Positions 9,701 to 17,672 of a stretch of DNA of 64,000 nt are shown here, one piece after another. The notes beneath the pieces were generated by a model. That model did not search any database. It had not been told where the DNA came from and saw nothing but the letters and a program-made list of their open reading frames with translations. Location of the stretch: contig JAKLGA010000013.1 of the NCBI GenBank assembly GCA_022710975.1, positions 62,001-126,000 on the forward strand, in the 5' to 3' direction. Source of the DNA: Myxococcota bacterium. Lineage in GTDB: Bacteria > Myxococcota > B64-G9. How positions within the stretch are numbered: position 1 is the first letter of the stretch; every line of letters starts with the position of its first letter. A program made the translations under genes and the position numbers.

Positions 9701-11130
9701 ATGTCGGAGTTGATGAAGGCCGAGCAGTGCTCGCCGAACTTGAGCGGGGCCTGGCTCTCCAGCGCCAGCGGGCCGATCTCCGGGGCGGACTGGATGTTGA
9801 GGTCGCCGCGGGCCGACTCCTCGATGAACGAGCCGGTGCCGGCGCTGCAGGCCTCGTTCATGGCGTAGTCGATGGGCACCCCGTTCTGCAGCCGCACGTA
9901 CTTGGCGTCCTGGCCGCCGATCTCGAACAGGGTGTCGACGCCCGGGTGGAAGTGGGAGGTGCCCACGCTGTGGGCGATGATCTCGTTGTACACGCCCGGG
10001 GTCTCGACGAAGGCGCCCAGCACCTCGCGCGAGGAGCCGGTGGCGGCGGCCAGCGAGATGCGGATGGCCGCGTCCCCGAGCTGGGCGCGCACCTGGTCGC
10101 GGATCTCCCGGAGCACCACGCGCAGCGCCTCGACCGGATCGCCGTGGGTGCGCCCGTAGCAGGCGGCGACGATCTCCTGGCTGCGCGCGTCCACCAGCAC
10201 CGCCTTGGTGGTGGTGGAGCCGCCGTCGATGCCCAGCAGGTACTCGGCCCCGGCCTGCAGCTTGCCGCGCTGGGCCGGCAGGCGGGCCACGCGGGGCAGC
10301 GCCGCGCCGAGGGCCGCGTAGCGCTCGAAGTGCACGGCGCCGTCGGCCAGCAGCGCGGCGCGGCGGGGCAGGGGCGCGCCGTGCTCGGCGGCCAGGCAAG
10401 CCGCGCCGTAGGCCTCGAAGTAGGCCGCCTGGGCCGGCAGCTCGAACCTGGCCTCGGGCAGCCTGCGCGCCAGCGCGCTGCGGAGGAAGCGGTTGCCGGT
10501 CACCCCGCCCACCAGCAGCACCCGCCCGCGGGTCAGCCGGGCGCGGGTCAGGAACTCGGCCGACTTGCTGGCCATGACCTCGGCCAGGCTGACCACGATC
10601 TCCTGCTTGGTGGCCTCCTGCTTGTTGAGCTTGTGGGTGCAGTCGCTCTTCATGAACACCGAGCAGCGCGCGGACAGCGAGTGGCTGCGGGTGTCGTCGG
10701 GGATGGCCGCCAGGCAGTCCAGGCCGAGATCCATCCGCCCGAGCTGCTGGCGGAAGAACTCGCCCGTGCCCGCGGCGCACTTGTCGCCCGACAGCGTGTT
10801 CTGGATGCGGCCGGCCGGGGACAGGGTGTAGACCGCCAGCGACTCGCCGCCCAGGCACACCACGGCGTCCGCCTGGAGCCCGCTCGCGCGCAGCGCGGCC
10901 TCGATGGCCAGCGGCGGGATGGCCTGGGCGCAGCGCACCTGCGTGCGGCCGGCGTTGCCGGTCACCAGCGCGCGCGGCCCGCCGTCGATGCCGTGCCGCT
11001 CCAGGATGCCGAGCAGGGTGGCGGGGATGGCGCCCTCGTGGGCCACCACCTCGTGCCAGCGCTCCTCGCCGCCTTCGAGCAGGACGACCTTCACGCTGGT
11101 CGAGCCGATATCGATGCCGAGCTGTTGCAT
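6715..11130 (-). CDS. Fused BadF/BcrA-type 2-hydroxyacyl-CoA dehydratase activase (giant form)
   Basis: 1,471 residues. Two ASKHA ATPase domains of the acyl-CoA dehydratase activase family come first: domain 1 (~1-250) with GIDIGSTSVK, CAAGTG (Cys118) and RCSVFMKSD (Cys156); domain 2 (~295-560) with GIDGGSTTTK, EIGGQDAKY, CSAGTG (Cys428) and HCSAFINSD (Cys469). Those cysteines match the positions that hold the [4Fe-4S] cluster at the activase dimer interface. A Cys cluster CKACENLCP (590-597) and a ~870-residue DUF2229/HgdB-like region follow. The family uses ATP hydrolysis to drive low-potential electron transfer in oxygen-sensitive dehydratases and benzoyl-CoA reductases. The substrate here is unknown and no separate dehydratase subunits are nearby. 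It starts three bases after the TetR stop, so they form an operon. Confidence 0.93.
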   Translation of the reverse strand: MQQLGIDIGSTSVKVVLLEGGEERWHEVVAHEGAIPATLLGILERHGIDGGPRALVTGNAGRTQVRCAQAIPPLAIEAALRASGLQADAVVCLGGESLAVYTLSPAGRIQNTLSGDKCAAGTGEFFRQQLGRMDLGLDCLAAIPDDTRSHSLSARCSVFMKSDCTHKLNKQEATKQEIVVSLAEVMASKSAEFLTRARLTRGRVLLVGGVTGNRFLRSALARRLPEARFELPAQAAYFEAYGAACLAAEHGAPLPRRAALLADGAVHFERYAALGAALPRVARLPAQRGKLQAGAEYLLGIDGGSTTTKAVLVDARSQEIVAACYGRTHGDPVEALRVVLREIRDQVRAQLGDAAIRISLAAATGSSREVLGAFVETPGVYNEIIAHSVGTSHFHPGVDTLFEIGGQDAKYVRLQNGVPIDYAMNEACSAGTGSFIEESARGDLNIQSAPEIGPLALESQAPLKFGEHCSAFINSDIRAAVQQGASKEDITAGIIFSVVVNYLNRVVGNRAIGNTVALQGGVAKNPAVPAAFAAVLKKDIVVPPDPELLGAYGVALLAQQKRREGLLADGAFTLEALIAKPIRYGATFACKACENLCPIRTLHVGEHKSFFGGRCNKYANLRKCVDVSQVEDLVGLRERLLFEEYAPDPTTLRPRTDAVVGVPRAFTVHSLWPLYAWTFHELGVRTKLSTRSLPAGVQRAEAATCLPGEIAHGMTEELLQQGVDYLFLPQVKNLDSLEKDLQATLCPITQGLPYYLRAAFQLDDAKLLRPVLDFARGEDAVAEAFAELAERLGLPRAEGRRAFSTGLARQRDFQARLREIGAQVLEHSRQSGETIIALLGRPYNAFASEANMGIPRKFLTRGFKVLPFDFFPVGDEVITQNMYWYYGQLNLKAARQVKDHPNLYLCTISNFSCAPDSFMLHFIRWFMGLKPYLVLELDSHTADAGLDTRIEAFLDIIEGYRRKVAGRRELHRRRRFHIELDGARTAVRDRLTGDRIPLRSPRVRLAIPSMGALATEAMSAVGQRLGFHTEPLPVPDRATTQLARDVASGKECIPTLLVLGQMLRLLGTPPPAADEVLAVLVPKTTGPCRTGQYGPFYEGILDELGIENVCILPLSSDNGYAELGSAFTVLAWHGLALADLWKDMQIALGLLAREPGPALARLDGAWKQAVELLIHDLPGLHRHLRQTAAWLAAVPKRGTLADLPKVLVVGEIYVRRDDYSVGELVARLAQNGIFAKVTGITEWIHYCNFLRDRELRRAIDGRLGAPGADRPLRERLSTWAGFALEQAVQQGVDDRLHALLEPSGLVPACPHDMHSILARVEDFTHVEFETEATISSLVARQASEEGYDGIAAIAPFACLPGRLIRAMFEPYSRARGIPFIALENDGLAYPPNTLSRLEIFALNVLRRGSDDGQGDGFRALVDEPLPEPATAPLAAAEPEAPLLPLVPAELPAVAPEAPVTRRPATTRTAST

Positions 11131-11133
11131 GGC

Positions 11134-11844
11134 TCACTCCTCCCCGGCCGCGCCGTGCGCGCCGGGTGCGTTCGTCGGGGCCTCCGCCAGCGCGCCGTGC
11201 AGGAAGACGTCCACGGCGTCCTCCATGCGCAGCGCCGCCAGGGAGGGCGGCAGCTTGTCCTGGAACAGGGTCTCGGCCAGGAACCAGGCCGACAGCAGGC
11301 CGAGGAAGGTGCGCAGCAGCAGGAAGGGCGGCATGTCCCGCAGGCGCGCCCCGCCCGCCTGGCCCAGCCGCTCCCGGAACTCGTCCACCAGCGCGGCGTT
11401 CCGGGTGAGCACGGTCAGCAGGTGGCGGCCATTGAACTCGAGCAACTCGATGAACACCAGGCGCAGGAGATCGCTGCGCTGGTGGAGCATGCCCTCGAGC
11501 CGCCGGGCGATGTCCCGCAGCAGCTCCTCGGGCGTCTCGCCCCGGGCGCTCTGGAAGGTCTCGGGCACGAAGCGGAAGGGGTTGTAGTCGGCGAACACCT
11601 GCTCGAAGATCGCTTCCTTGCTGTCGAAGTAGTTGTACACCGCGCCGATGGTCACGCCGGCGCCGGTGGCCACCTCGCGGATGCTGGTGCCGTGGTAGCC
11701 CTGGGCGATGAACAGCCCCTTGGCGGCTTCCAGGATCGCGCGCTGGGTGCGCGCGCCCTTGGTGGCCGACTCCCCGGCCGCCGGCTCGAGCAGCCCGGGC
11801 GGCTGGTCCTCAGGTCGGTTGATGTGGGTGCGTGTCGTCTCCAT
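11134..11844 (-). CDS. TetR/AcrR-family transcriptional regulator
   Basis: 236 residues from ATG 11844, with GGGGAGG upstream. After an ~28-residue leader lies the TetR helix-turn-helix (about 30-78): TQRAILEAAKGLFIAQGYHG, TSIREVATGAGVTIGAVYNY, FDSKEAIF. The C-terminal ligand/dimer region is helical and ends in a low-complexity tail. The following activase gene begins three bases after its stop, so the regulator very likely controls that gene. A 32-bp perfect palindrome (11920-11951) overlapping its own -35 box is the expected operator, giving autorepression. An acyl-CoA or aromatic effector is plausible given the activase but is inference. Confidence 0.93.
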   Translation of the reverse strand: METTRTHINRPEDQPPGLLEPAAGESATKGARTQRAILEAAKGLFIAQGYHGTSIREVATGAGVTIGAVYNYFDSKEAIFEQVFADYNPFRFVPETFQSARGETPEELLRDIARRLEGMLHQRSDLLRLVFIELLEFNGRHLLTVLTRNAALVDEFRERLGQAGGARLRDMPPFLLLRTFLGLLSAWFLAETLFQDKLPPSLAALRMEDAVDVFLHGALAEAPTNAPGAHGAAGEE

Positions 11845-11893
11845 GGGTCCGGGCCTCCCCTTCGATGGCGGCAGAAATCGTTCGGACGCGCGC

Positions 11894-11921
11894 TTGATAT
11901 CACGTCCGTATCAGGGGTCAA
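11894..11921 (-). promoter_or_regulatory. Sigma-70-type promoter of the TetR/activase operon
   Basis: On the minus strand, -35 TTGACC (11921-11916) is separated by 16 bases from -10 TATCAA (11899-11894). It lies ~50 bases upstream of the TetR ATG and abuts the palindromic operator. Confidence 0.65.
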
Positions 11922-11951
11922 GGAAAAACGAACGAGCGTTCGTTTTTCCTT
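11920..11951. promoter_or_regulatory. 32-bp perfect palindrome, probable TetR operator
   Basis: Arms AAGGAAAAACGAACG (11920-11934) and CGTTCGTTTTTCCTT (11937-11951) are exact reverse complements around a central AG. The core GAACG-N2-CGTTC resembles operators of TetR-family regulators. It overlaps the -35 box of the TetR promoter by two bases. It also lies just past the stop of the MopE-motif lipoprotein gene on the same strand, so it may additionally act as a transcript-end stem-loop. Confidence 0.75.
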
Positions 11952-11979
11952 TCGATCAGGATGGAAACATACCGAAGAA

Positions 11980-14424
11980 TCAGCGGAAATCGAACTCGTC
12001 GTAGGTGGAGGGCCCGGTGGTTCCCCAGGTGCAGTCGATGCGCACATGACGGGGCTGCCCCGTCACATCCTGGACCGGCAGCAGGGCTGGGGTGACAGTC
12101 GAGTCTAGCGAACCGAGCTGGATCACGCCGTCGGCCTGGCACTGCTGGGCCGAGCGGAGCACCACGTCGTTGATGAGCAGGCCGCCGGCGCCGTCCGGGG
12201 CCTCTCCCTCCAGGCTCAGGCTGAGGAACTCGGAGCCCCACATCGCGCTGCCGATGGGAGAGAGGTCCACGCACTGCTCGCGGCACTCGCCCTCCCACCA
12301 GCCCGGGGTGAACTGGCTCTCGTAGACCTGGAAGTACCACACCCCGCCGCCGCCGCCCGCCATGGAGAAGCCATAGCGGCCGGAGAAGCCCGGGCTGGCG
12401 TAGGTCTTCCAGCACAGCTCGGCCGGGAGGCGGATCGAGGCGTGCGGGCCGGTCAGCGAGTAGGAGGCGTTGATCGACCCGACGACGTCCGCGCCCATCG
12501 AGCCCAGCACCAGCCCGCCGGTGAAACCGCACTGGTCTCCCGTGGCGCAGGTCGGCCCGCCCCCGGAGAAGCTCCAGCCCGCGAAGGCCGGCTCCGCCGG
12601 GGCGCAACCCTCGAAGCGGGTGCGCATGTGCTCGGTCTCCTGGCTGCACTCGGGCGGGAACCCCCACACCCGGGCCTCGCCCAGGACCGCGGAGCTGGTC
12701 AGGTCTCCGACCTCGGCCCGCAGGGTCAGGCGGGTGACGGGCTGGTCGGTGACCGACAGCGGCAGCTCGGAGCAGGCGTAGGTGGGCATCAGGGGATCGA
12801 AGGACGAGGGCGGGTAGCAGGCCACCAGGGTGCCCAGCAGGTCGTCGCCGCGGTCGGTCTGCACCTGGAGGATGTCGCCCTCGCCGTCGGGCTGCTGGCT
12901 GAGCGTGGCGCAGAAGCGCACCCGCTCGAAGGGCTGGAAGTCGAACAGCTTCGACAGGCGCCAGCCGTTCTGCGAGTCCCCGCACAGCCCACCGGCCAGG
13001 TTGATGCCCTGCGGATCGGCCGCGCAGGCCAGGAACTCGCAGCAGGGCTGCTCGTCCGAGGCGTCCAGATCGCACCCCAGGTTCCGGGCGCAGCCCACCG
13101 TCTCCAGGGTCCAGTCGCCGAGCTCGCACTGGCGCCAGCGGGTGGTGTCCAGCAGGCTGGGCAGCAGGCTGGCCGTGCAGGCGGCGCAGCCCTCGGTGCC
13201 CTCGGCGTTCACCGCGCTGAGCTCGCACCCGGCCGGGTCCCCGGCCGAGGCGATGTCGGGGCAGGTCAGCACCAGGTAGTCCGGCCGGCGCACGCAGCCC
13301 GACGGGTCCAGGGAGCACGCGGGCAGGCACTCCTCCGCGGCGCCGCAGTAGCCGGGGATGGGCGTGCCCTGGCAGCCCCCGGCGCCGTCGCACGCGTCGT
13401 CGCCGGTGCAGGACACCCCGTCCTCGCAGGCGGTGGTCGGCGGGTCGGGCTGGCAGGCGTCGGCCTCCTCGTCGCAGGCCCCCTTGCAGGTCAGCACGCA
13501 GGGCGGGCCCGCGTTCTGGCAGCCCCCCAGCCCGTCGCAGGTCTCGGCGCCGTTGCAGTACTGCCCGTCGTCGCAGCTGTAGGCCGTGCCCTGGCAGGCG
13601 CCGGCCTGGCACGTGTCCCCGGAGGTGCAGGGGTCGAGGTCGTCGCAGCCCGTGCCGTCGCCGAGCGGGGTCACCGCGCACTGGCCGGCCTGGCAGGTGC
13701 CGCCCAGGCAGTCGGCCGGCGCCTGGCAGTCGTCGTCGGCCGCGCAGGCCAGGCAGCCCGCGCCGTCCACGCCGCCGTCGCAGTCGTTGTCCAGCCCGTC
13801 GCACCACTCGAGGCCGCCGCGCGACTGGCGGCACTCGCAGCCGTCGGCCGGGCCGCCGGAGGTGTCGATCCAGCCGGGGTCGCAGGCGTACTCGCACACC
13901 CCCGTCAGGCAGGCCGTGGGCGCGGCGTGGGTCGCGGGCGGGCAGAGCGCCGCGGGCGAACCCTCGTCGGTCGCCTGATCGCAGTCGTCGTCCAGGCCGT
14001 TGCAGCTCTCGGCCGTGGGCGTGCAGCTCGAGATTCGCGCCAGCTCGATGCGCACCCGGGTGGGGCCGCCCGAGCCGGCCTGGTCGGGCGTGCAGCCGCG
14101 CAGGAAGGCCTGCCCGCCGCCGTCCTCGCCCTCGGCGAAGAACAGGCGCAGCCCCGGGCCGACCTCGGCCAGGGCGGGCGGGTCGCCGGCCGGCGGGTAG
14201 GCGAAGGCCAGGTCGGCCTCCACCGCGAAGCCGTCGTCGCCGGGCGCGGCCGCGCCGCCGGCCAGGGCCGCGCAGGCGGCGCCCTCGCCCGGGGCGATCA
14301 CCCACAGGTGCAGGCGGGCGCAGGCCGCGCGGGCGGCCTCGTCCGGGAAGGAGATCTGCAGATCGAAGGGTCCGCCCGGACCGCAGCCGGCCGCCAGGAC
14401 GAGCAGGAGCGCGATGCGTTGCAT
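11980..14424 (-). CDS. MopE-motif Cys-rich lipoprotein
   Basis: 814 residues. ATG 14424 is chosen over GTG 14433 because GAGGTG is then the ribosome-binding site. The N-terminus MQRIALLLVLAAGC carries lipobox VLAAGC. Residues ~120-230 contain two copies of the MopE-type putative metal-binding motif (CNGLDDDCD and CDGLDNDCDGGVDGAGC). A run of EGF-like/Cys-rich units with CxxGxxCxxGxC spacing follows. The C-terminal half has fewer cysteines and beta-rich segments reminiscent of carbohydrate-binding jelly rolls, such as a FEGC-start block with GWSFSGGG. Calcium or metal binding is the known association of the motif; the role here is unknown. It is the second gene of a two-gene unit, 15 bases after the TPR protein. 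Confidence 0.87.
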   Translation of the reverse strand: MQRIALLLVLAAGCGPGGPFDLQISFPDEAARAACARLHLWVIAPGEGAACAALAGGAAAPGDDGFAVEADLAFAYPPAGDPPALAEVGPGLRLFFAEGEDGGGQAFLRGCTPDQAGSGGPTRVRIELARISSCTPTAESCNGLDDDCDQATDEGSPAALCPPATHAAPTACLTGVCEYACDPGWIDTSGGPADGCECRQSRGGLEWCDGLDNDCDGGVDGAGCLACAADDDCQAPADCLGGTCQAGQCAVTPLGDGTGCDDLDPCTSGDTCQAGACQGTAYSCDDGQYCNGAETCDGLGGCQNAGPPCVLTCKGACDEEADACQPDPPTTACEDGVSCTGDDACDGAGGCQGTPIPGYCGAAEECLPACSLDPSGCVRRPDYLVLTCPDIASAGDPAGCELSAVNAEGTEGCAACTASLLPSLLDTTRWRQCELGDWTLETVGCARNLGCDLDASDEQPCCEFLACAADPQGINLAGGLCGDSQNGWRLSKLFDFQPFERVRFCATLSQQPDGEGDILQVQTDRGDDLLGTLVACYPPSSFDPLMPTYACSELPLSVTDQPVTRLTLRAEVGDLTSSAVLGEARVWGFPPECSQETEHMRTRFEGCAPAEPAFAGWSFSGGGPTCATGDQCGFTGGLVLGSMGADVVGSINASYSLTGPHASIRLPAELCWKTYASPGFSGRYGFSMAGGGGGVWYFQVYESQFTPGWWEGECREQCVDLSPIGSAMWGSEFLSLSLEGEAPDGAGGLLINDVVLRSAQQCQADGVIQLGSLDSTVTPALLPVQDVTGQPRHVRIDCTWGTTGPSTYDEFDFR

Positions 14425-14439
14425 GGCGTTCACCTCGGG

Positions 14440-15270
14440 TCAGGGGAAGCTGATGTGGTAGCCCACGGGCTCGTCCGACCCGCCCGCCCCGAGCCCCACG
14501 CCGAGCCCGACCGCGGTGCCCACCACCACCGCGCCCACCACGGTCCAGAACCACCAGGTCTCGTACCAGGGCGCGGCCGCCTCGGCCGCCTCGTCGCGGG
14601 TGTCCACGACCGGATCGGGCTCGACGGCCACGGGCCGCGCCGCGGCCAGGCGGAAGGGCTGGTCCGCGCCGCCCAGCCGCGCGAGCACGCCTCCGGAGGA
14701 GGTCAGGGCCTCGAGGTAGTACTCCTGCCCTGGCCCGGGCAGGTCGAGCTCGGCCTGGCCCGCGCTGGCGAGATCGACGCCGGGTCCGCGCGCCCAGGCG
14801 CCCGTCCCCGCGCGGCTCACCAGGCGCACGTTGCGCACCAGGCCCAGGGGATCGGACTGGAGCAGCACCCGCAGCTTGCCGCCCGGGCTCGCGCGGGGCC
14901 CGTCCCCGGCCAGGCGCAGGCCGATCGGCTGGATGTCCCGCGCCATGGCCACCGCCTGGTAGAACGGGGCGGCTAGCTTGGGCGAGGTGTCCGGCGGGAG
15001 CTGGGCCGTGGGCTCGATCGACAGCATGCAGCGGAAGGCCACCAGGGCCTCGTCCGGCTGGTCCAGGGCGGACAGGCAGAGCCCCTGGAGGCGGTAGGCC
15101 TCCGCCAGCTCGGCGGGGCCCGCCTCGGGCTGCTGCAGCGCCAGCCCGGCCGCGTCGTGCGCCTGCTGGAACTCCATCTCGTCGAACAGCTCGCGCGCCC
15201 GCTGCAGCTCGTCCGCCAGGGAGGCGGCGGGCCACAGCGCCGCGAGCGCGAGCACCGTCCAGGCTCTCAT
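14440..15270 (-). CDS. TPR-type secreted protein with a C-terminal membrane anchor
   Basis: 276 residues. ATG 15270 is chosen because GGAG precedes it and the product then starts with a clean Sec signal (MRAWTVLALAALWPAASLA). Residues ~20-110 are helical TPR-like repeats (ELFDEMEFQQAHDAAGLAL, AEAYRLQGLCLSALDQPDEA). The middle region is beta-rich with a conserved LRLAGDGP segment. A Trp-rich TM helix (PWYETWWFWTVVGAVVVGTA) and a short Gly-rich tail end the protein. This layout is common among deltaproteobacterial envelope proteins of unknown function. It probably works with the MopE-motif lipoprotein encoded immediately downstream. Confidence 0.78.
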   Translation of the reverse strand: MRAWTVLALAALWPAASLADELQRARELFDEMEFQQAHDAAGLALQQPEAGPAELAEAYRLQGLCLSALDQPDEALVAFRCMLSIEPTAQLPPDTSPKLAAPFYQAVAMARDIQPIGLRLAGDGPRASPGGKLRVLLQSDPLGLVRNVRLVSRAGTGAWARGPGVDLASAGQAELDLPGPGQEYYLEALTSSGGVLARLGGADQPFRLAAARPVAVEPDPVVDTRDEAAEAAAPWYETWWFWTVVGAVVVGTAVGLGVGLGAGGSDEPVGYHISFP

Positions 15271-15391
15271 GCGGCTCTCCATCCCCAGGCCTCGCGGGGC
15301 CCGGCGTTCGCAGGCGCATGCTAGCACCTGGTCGCGCGGGGCTCAACGCGCCTTGCGTCCACCCCCCCTGTTCTGGTCTCATGGAGCGCGC

Positions 15392-16543
15392 ATGGCCGGC
15401 TCCCATCCCAAGCTGAGGCCCGGGCTGGACTTCACCGCCCTCGACCTGTCCGCGGACGCGGCCGAGGTGGCGCCGCTCCTGGACGGCCGCCTGAGCGTGG
15501 ACGAGGTGGCCCAGGTGGCCGGGCTGCCGCGCGCCAGGGTCGAGGCCCTGGTCTCCGAGCTCGGCGCCCAGGGCGCCCTGGCGCCCGCCTCCAGCCTGCC
15601 CAGCCTGGCCGTGGCCGAGGACGACGATCCCACCGCCGAGACCCCCGTCCCGCCGGTGGCGCCCGCGGGGGCCGGGCCCCGGGCGGCCGCGCGCACGGAC
15701 GAGCAGATCATCGACGAGCGGCCTATCGAGGAGCAGCCCACCGAGGAGCCGCCCAGCGAGGAGCCGCTGCCTCCGGCCGAGGCAGCCACGCCGGAGGCGC
15801 CGGACGAGGAGACGCCCCAGGCTGCGGCCGCCCTCGCCAGGAAGCTGGCCAACTTCCGCCAGCTCTACGAGACGCAGTTCCACCCCCTGCCGGTCGACGC
15901 GCGGGTGGCGCTGGCCAAGCAGGCCAGCGCGGAGGTGCTGTCGGCGCTGTGCCTGGACCCGGAGCCCCCGGTGGTGCGGGCGGTCATGGAGAACGCCCTG
16001 GCCGGCCTGGACCAGGCCCGGCTGATCGCCGAGCACCACCGCAACCCGGTCGGGCTGGAGGCCGTGGTGGCCCGGGCCGAGCTGGGCCGGGACGCCCAGG
16101 TGCGCAGGCTGCTGCTGCGCAACAACCAGGCGAGCGACATCATCCTGCGCCGCGTCCTGAGCCCGCTGCCGCTGGCGAAGCTCTTCCAGGTGAACCTGAG
16201 CCGGGAGAACACCGAGCGGGCCAAGCGCCTGGCGCGGGAGGTGTTCCGCCGGCGCTGGCAGCAGGCGCAGGGCGAGGAGACGGCCGGGCTGGTGTTCCAG
16301 ACCGAGGGCCGCTGCCTGCTCATGCTGATCGGCCTGCACCTCGACCAGGCGGCCACCGCCTTCCTGAGCCGGCGCACCTACACCTCGAGCCTGCTGGTGC
16401 AGAACCTGGCCCGCTTCCCGGCCACCCCGCCCGGGCTCATCAAGCACCTGTTCCACCAGGCCATCGTGCGCCGCGCGCCGCACCTGAAGAAGTTGCTGAC
16501 GCAGCACCCCAACTGCCCGGCCGAGGTCAAGTACGGGCGCTAG
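15392..16543 (+). CDS. Helical-repeat protein with N-terminal winged-helix-like segment
   Basis: 383 residues. ATG 15392 is preceded by GGAG; the upstream extension to 15269 overlaps the divergent gene and lacks coding character. Residues ~1-60 resemble a winged-helix fold (LLDGRLSVDEVAQVAGLPRA, RVEALVSELGAQGAL). Residues ~70-150 are an acidic Pro/Glu linker (EEQPTEEPPSEEPLPP). Residues ~150-383 form repeated helical pairs resembling HEAT/leucine-rich-variant repeats (PEPPVVRAVMENALAG, LLLRNNQASDIILRRVLS, HLKKLLTQHPNCPAEV). No signal peptide is present, so it is cytoplasmic, perhaps a scaffold. Its stop overlaps the end of the convergent broken lipoprotein gene by four bases. Confidence 0.8.
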   Translation: MAGSHPKLRPGLDFTALDLSADAAEVAPLLDGRLSVDEVAQVAGLPRARVEALVSELGAQGALAPASSLPSLAVAEDDDPTAETPVPPVAPAGAGPRAAARTDEQIIDERPIEEQPTEEPPSEEPLPPAEAATPEAPDEETPQAAAALARKLANFRQLYETQFHPLPVDARVALAKQASAEVLSALCLDPEPPVVRAVMENALAGLDQARLIAEHHRNPVGLEAVVARAELGRDAQVRRLLLRNNQASDIILRRVLSPLPLAKLFQVNLSRENTERAKRLAREVFRRRWQQAQGEETAGLVFQTEGRCLLMLIGLHLDQAATAFLSRRTYTSSLLVQNLARFPATPPGLIKHLFHQAIVRRAPHLKKLLTQHPNCPAEVKYGR

Positions 16544-17578
16544 GGGATCGTCTCTTCCCAGCTCGCGCAGGGCTGGCGGGAGAGCTCCACCAGGGCCTCG
16601 TCGAGCAGCACGAGCTGGCCGGGGGTGCCGCTCCAGGTGTCCGGCTCCTCGAGCAGCGCGAACGCCGCTCCGCCCAGCGGCGGCGCCAGGCCCACGGCGT
16701 AGCGCTGGGCGAAGTTGTGGTGCTCGGCCGAGTAGGCCAGCCGCAGCGGGTCGGTCACCAGGCGCGCCTCGCCGCCGAGCGTGAGCTCGGCCCGGCCGAG
16801 GTACACGCAGCCGGTGTTGCCCGCGCAGCTGCAGGCCGGGCAGGCGGACACCTCGAGCCGGGCGCGGTCGCCGGCCGCGGTCTCGGCGGTGATCACCCCG
16901 CCCGCCGGCGGGTCGCAGGACACCAGCGCCTGGGCGCCCGCGACGCGCTCGAGCCCGCCCAGGAAGCCGAACTGGCGGAAGGCCGCGTCGGCCTCGATCG
17001 CCTCCGGCCAGGCGGGCTGCTCGGCCTCCAGGCGGGTGAGCCGCACCTCGGCCGTGGCCGTGAGGGTCTCGCCGTCGAGGGAGAAGGCGCGCGTGAAGCG
17101 GTAGCTCCACTCCTCCCAGCCGGCGCCGGCCTGGCGGACCGCCGTCCGCTCCTCGGGGTAGGGCAGCGGGGCGGCCGGACGGCCCTCGGGGCCGAGCGCG
17201 AGCCCCGCCACCAGGCCCTGGTCGAGCTCGAGCGTGCCCTCCACCCGCTCGAGCAGGTGGCTCCCGGCGCGGAGCGAGAGCCGCGCCCGACCGGCCAGCT
17301 CGTCGGGCCAGCAGCCCCCGCACTCGTGGAAGGCCGGGCACAGCGCTGCGCCCTCGGGCACGCGCAGCGCCAGCGAGGTGGCGGGATCGTGGTCCGGCCG
17401 GTCGGGCTCGGAGCCGCCGTCCGTCGCGGCGTCCTCACCGTCCGGGGCCTCGTCCGCGGCGTCTCCGGTGCCGGCGTCCTCCTCCAGGCCCGCGTCCGCC
17501 GCCGGCCGGGAGCCCGGTCATCCCGGCAGCGCGCAGGCGAGCAGCGCGAACAGCGTCCAGGAGGAGAAGCGCTTCATC
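16540..17578 (-). pseudogene. Lipoprotein gene interrupted by an in-frame TGA
   Basis: ATG 17578 opens a typical lipoprotein start MKRFSSWTLFALLAC (lipobox LLAC), but the frame meets TGA at 17520-17518, 19 codons in. The same frame then continues without a stop to 16540. It goes through an acidic linker of the kind expected after a lipobox (ADAGLEEDAGTGDAADEAP), then a ~270-residue Cys-containing beta-rich domain with CPAFHECGGCW and CPACSCAGNTGC. An internal GTG at 17361 could initiate only a signal-less fragment of 273 residues. The disruption is one stop codon, not a frameshift, so a point mutation, a sequencing error or readthrough are the options. The site just before the ATG (GGGAG) is poorly spaced. 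The domain family was not recognised. Confidence 0.7.
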
Positions 17579-17672
17579 TCCCAGGAATCTGGCGCCATCC
17601 GGGCGGCGAGCGCAAGGGGGGCTTGCGCGCGGGCCCGGTCCGCCGTACTCCTGGCCTCCGAGGAGGTGCGGC

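Noticed and set aside
7156-12108. 1,650-codon open frame on the plus strand opposite the activase
   Set aside because: Same cause; the minus strand carries clear activase and TetR domains with ribosome-binding sites.
17518-17520. TGA read as selenocysteine
   Set aside because: It falls in a lipoprotein linker next to the lipobox with no redox motif, and only a tiny CCGGG/CCCGG hairpin follows, not a convincing SECIS.
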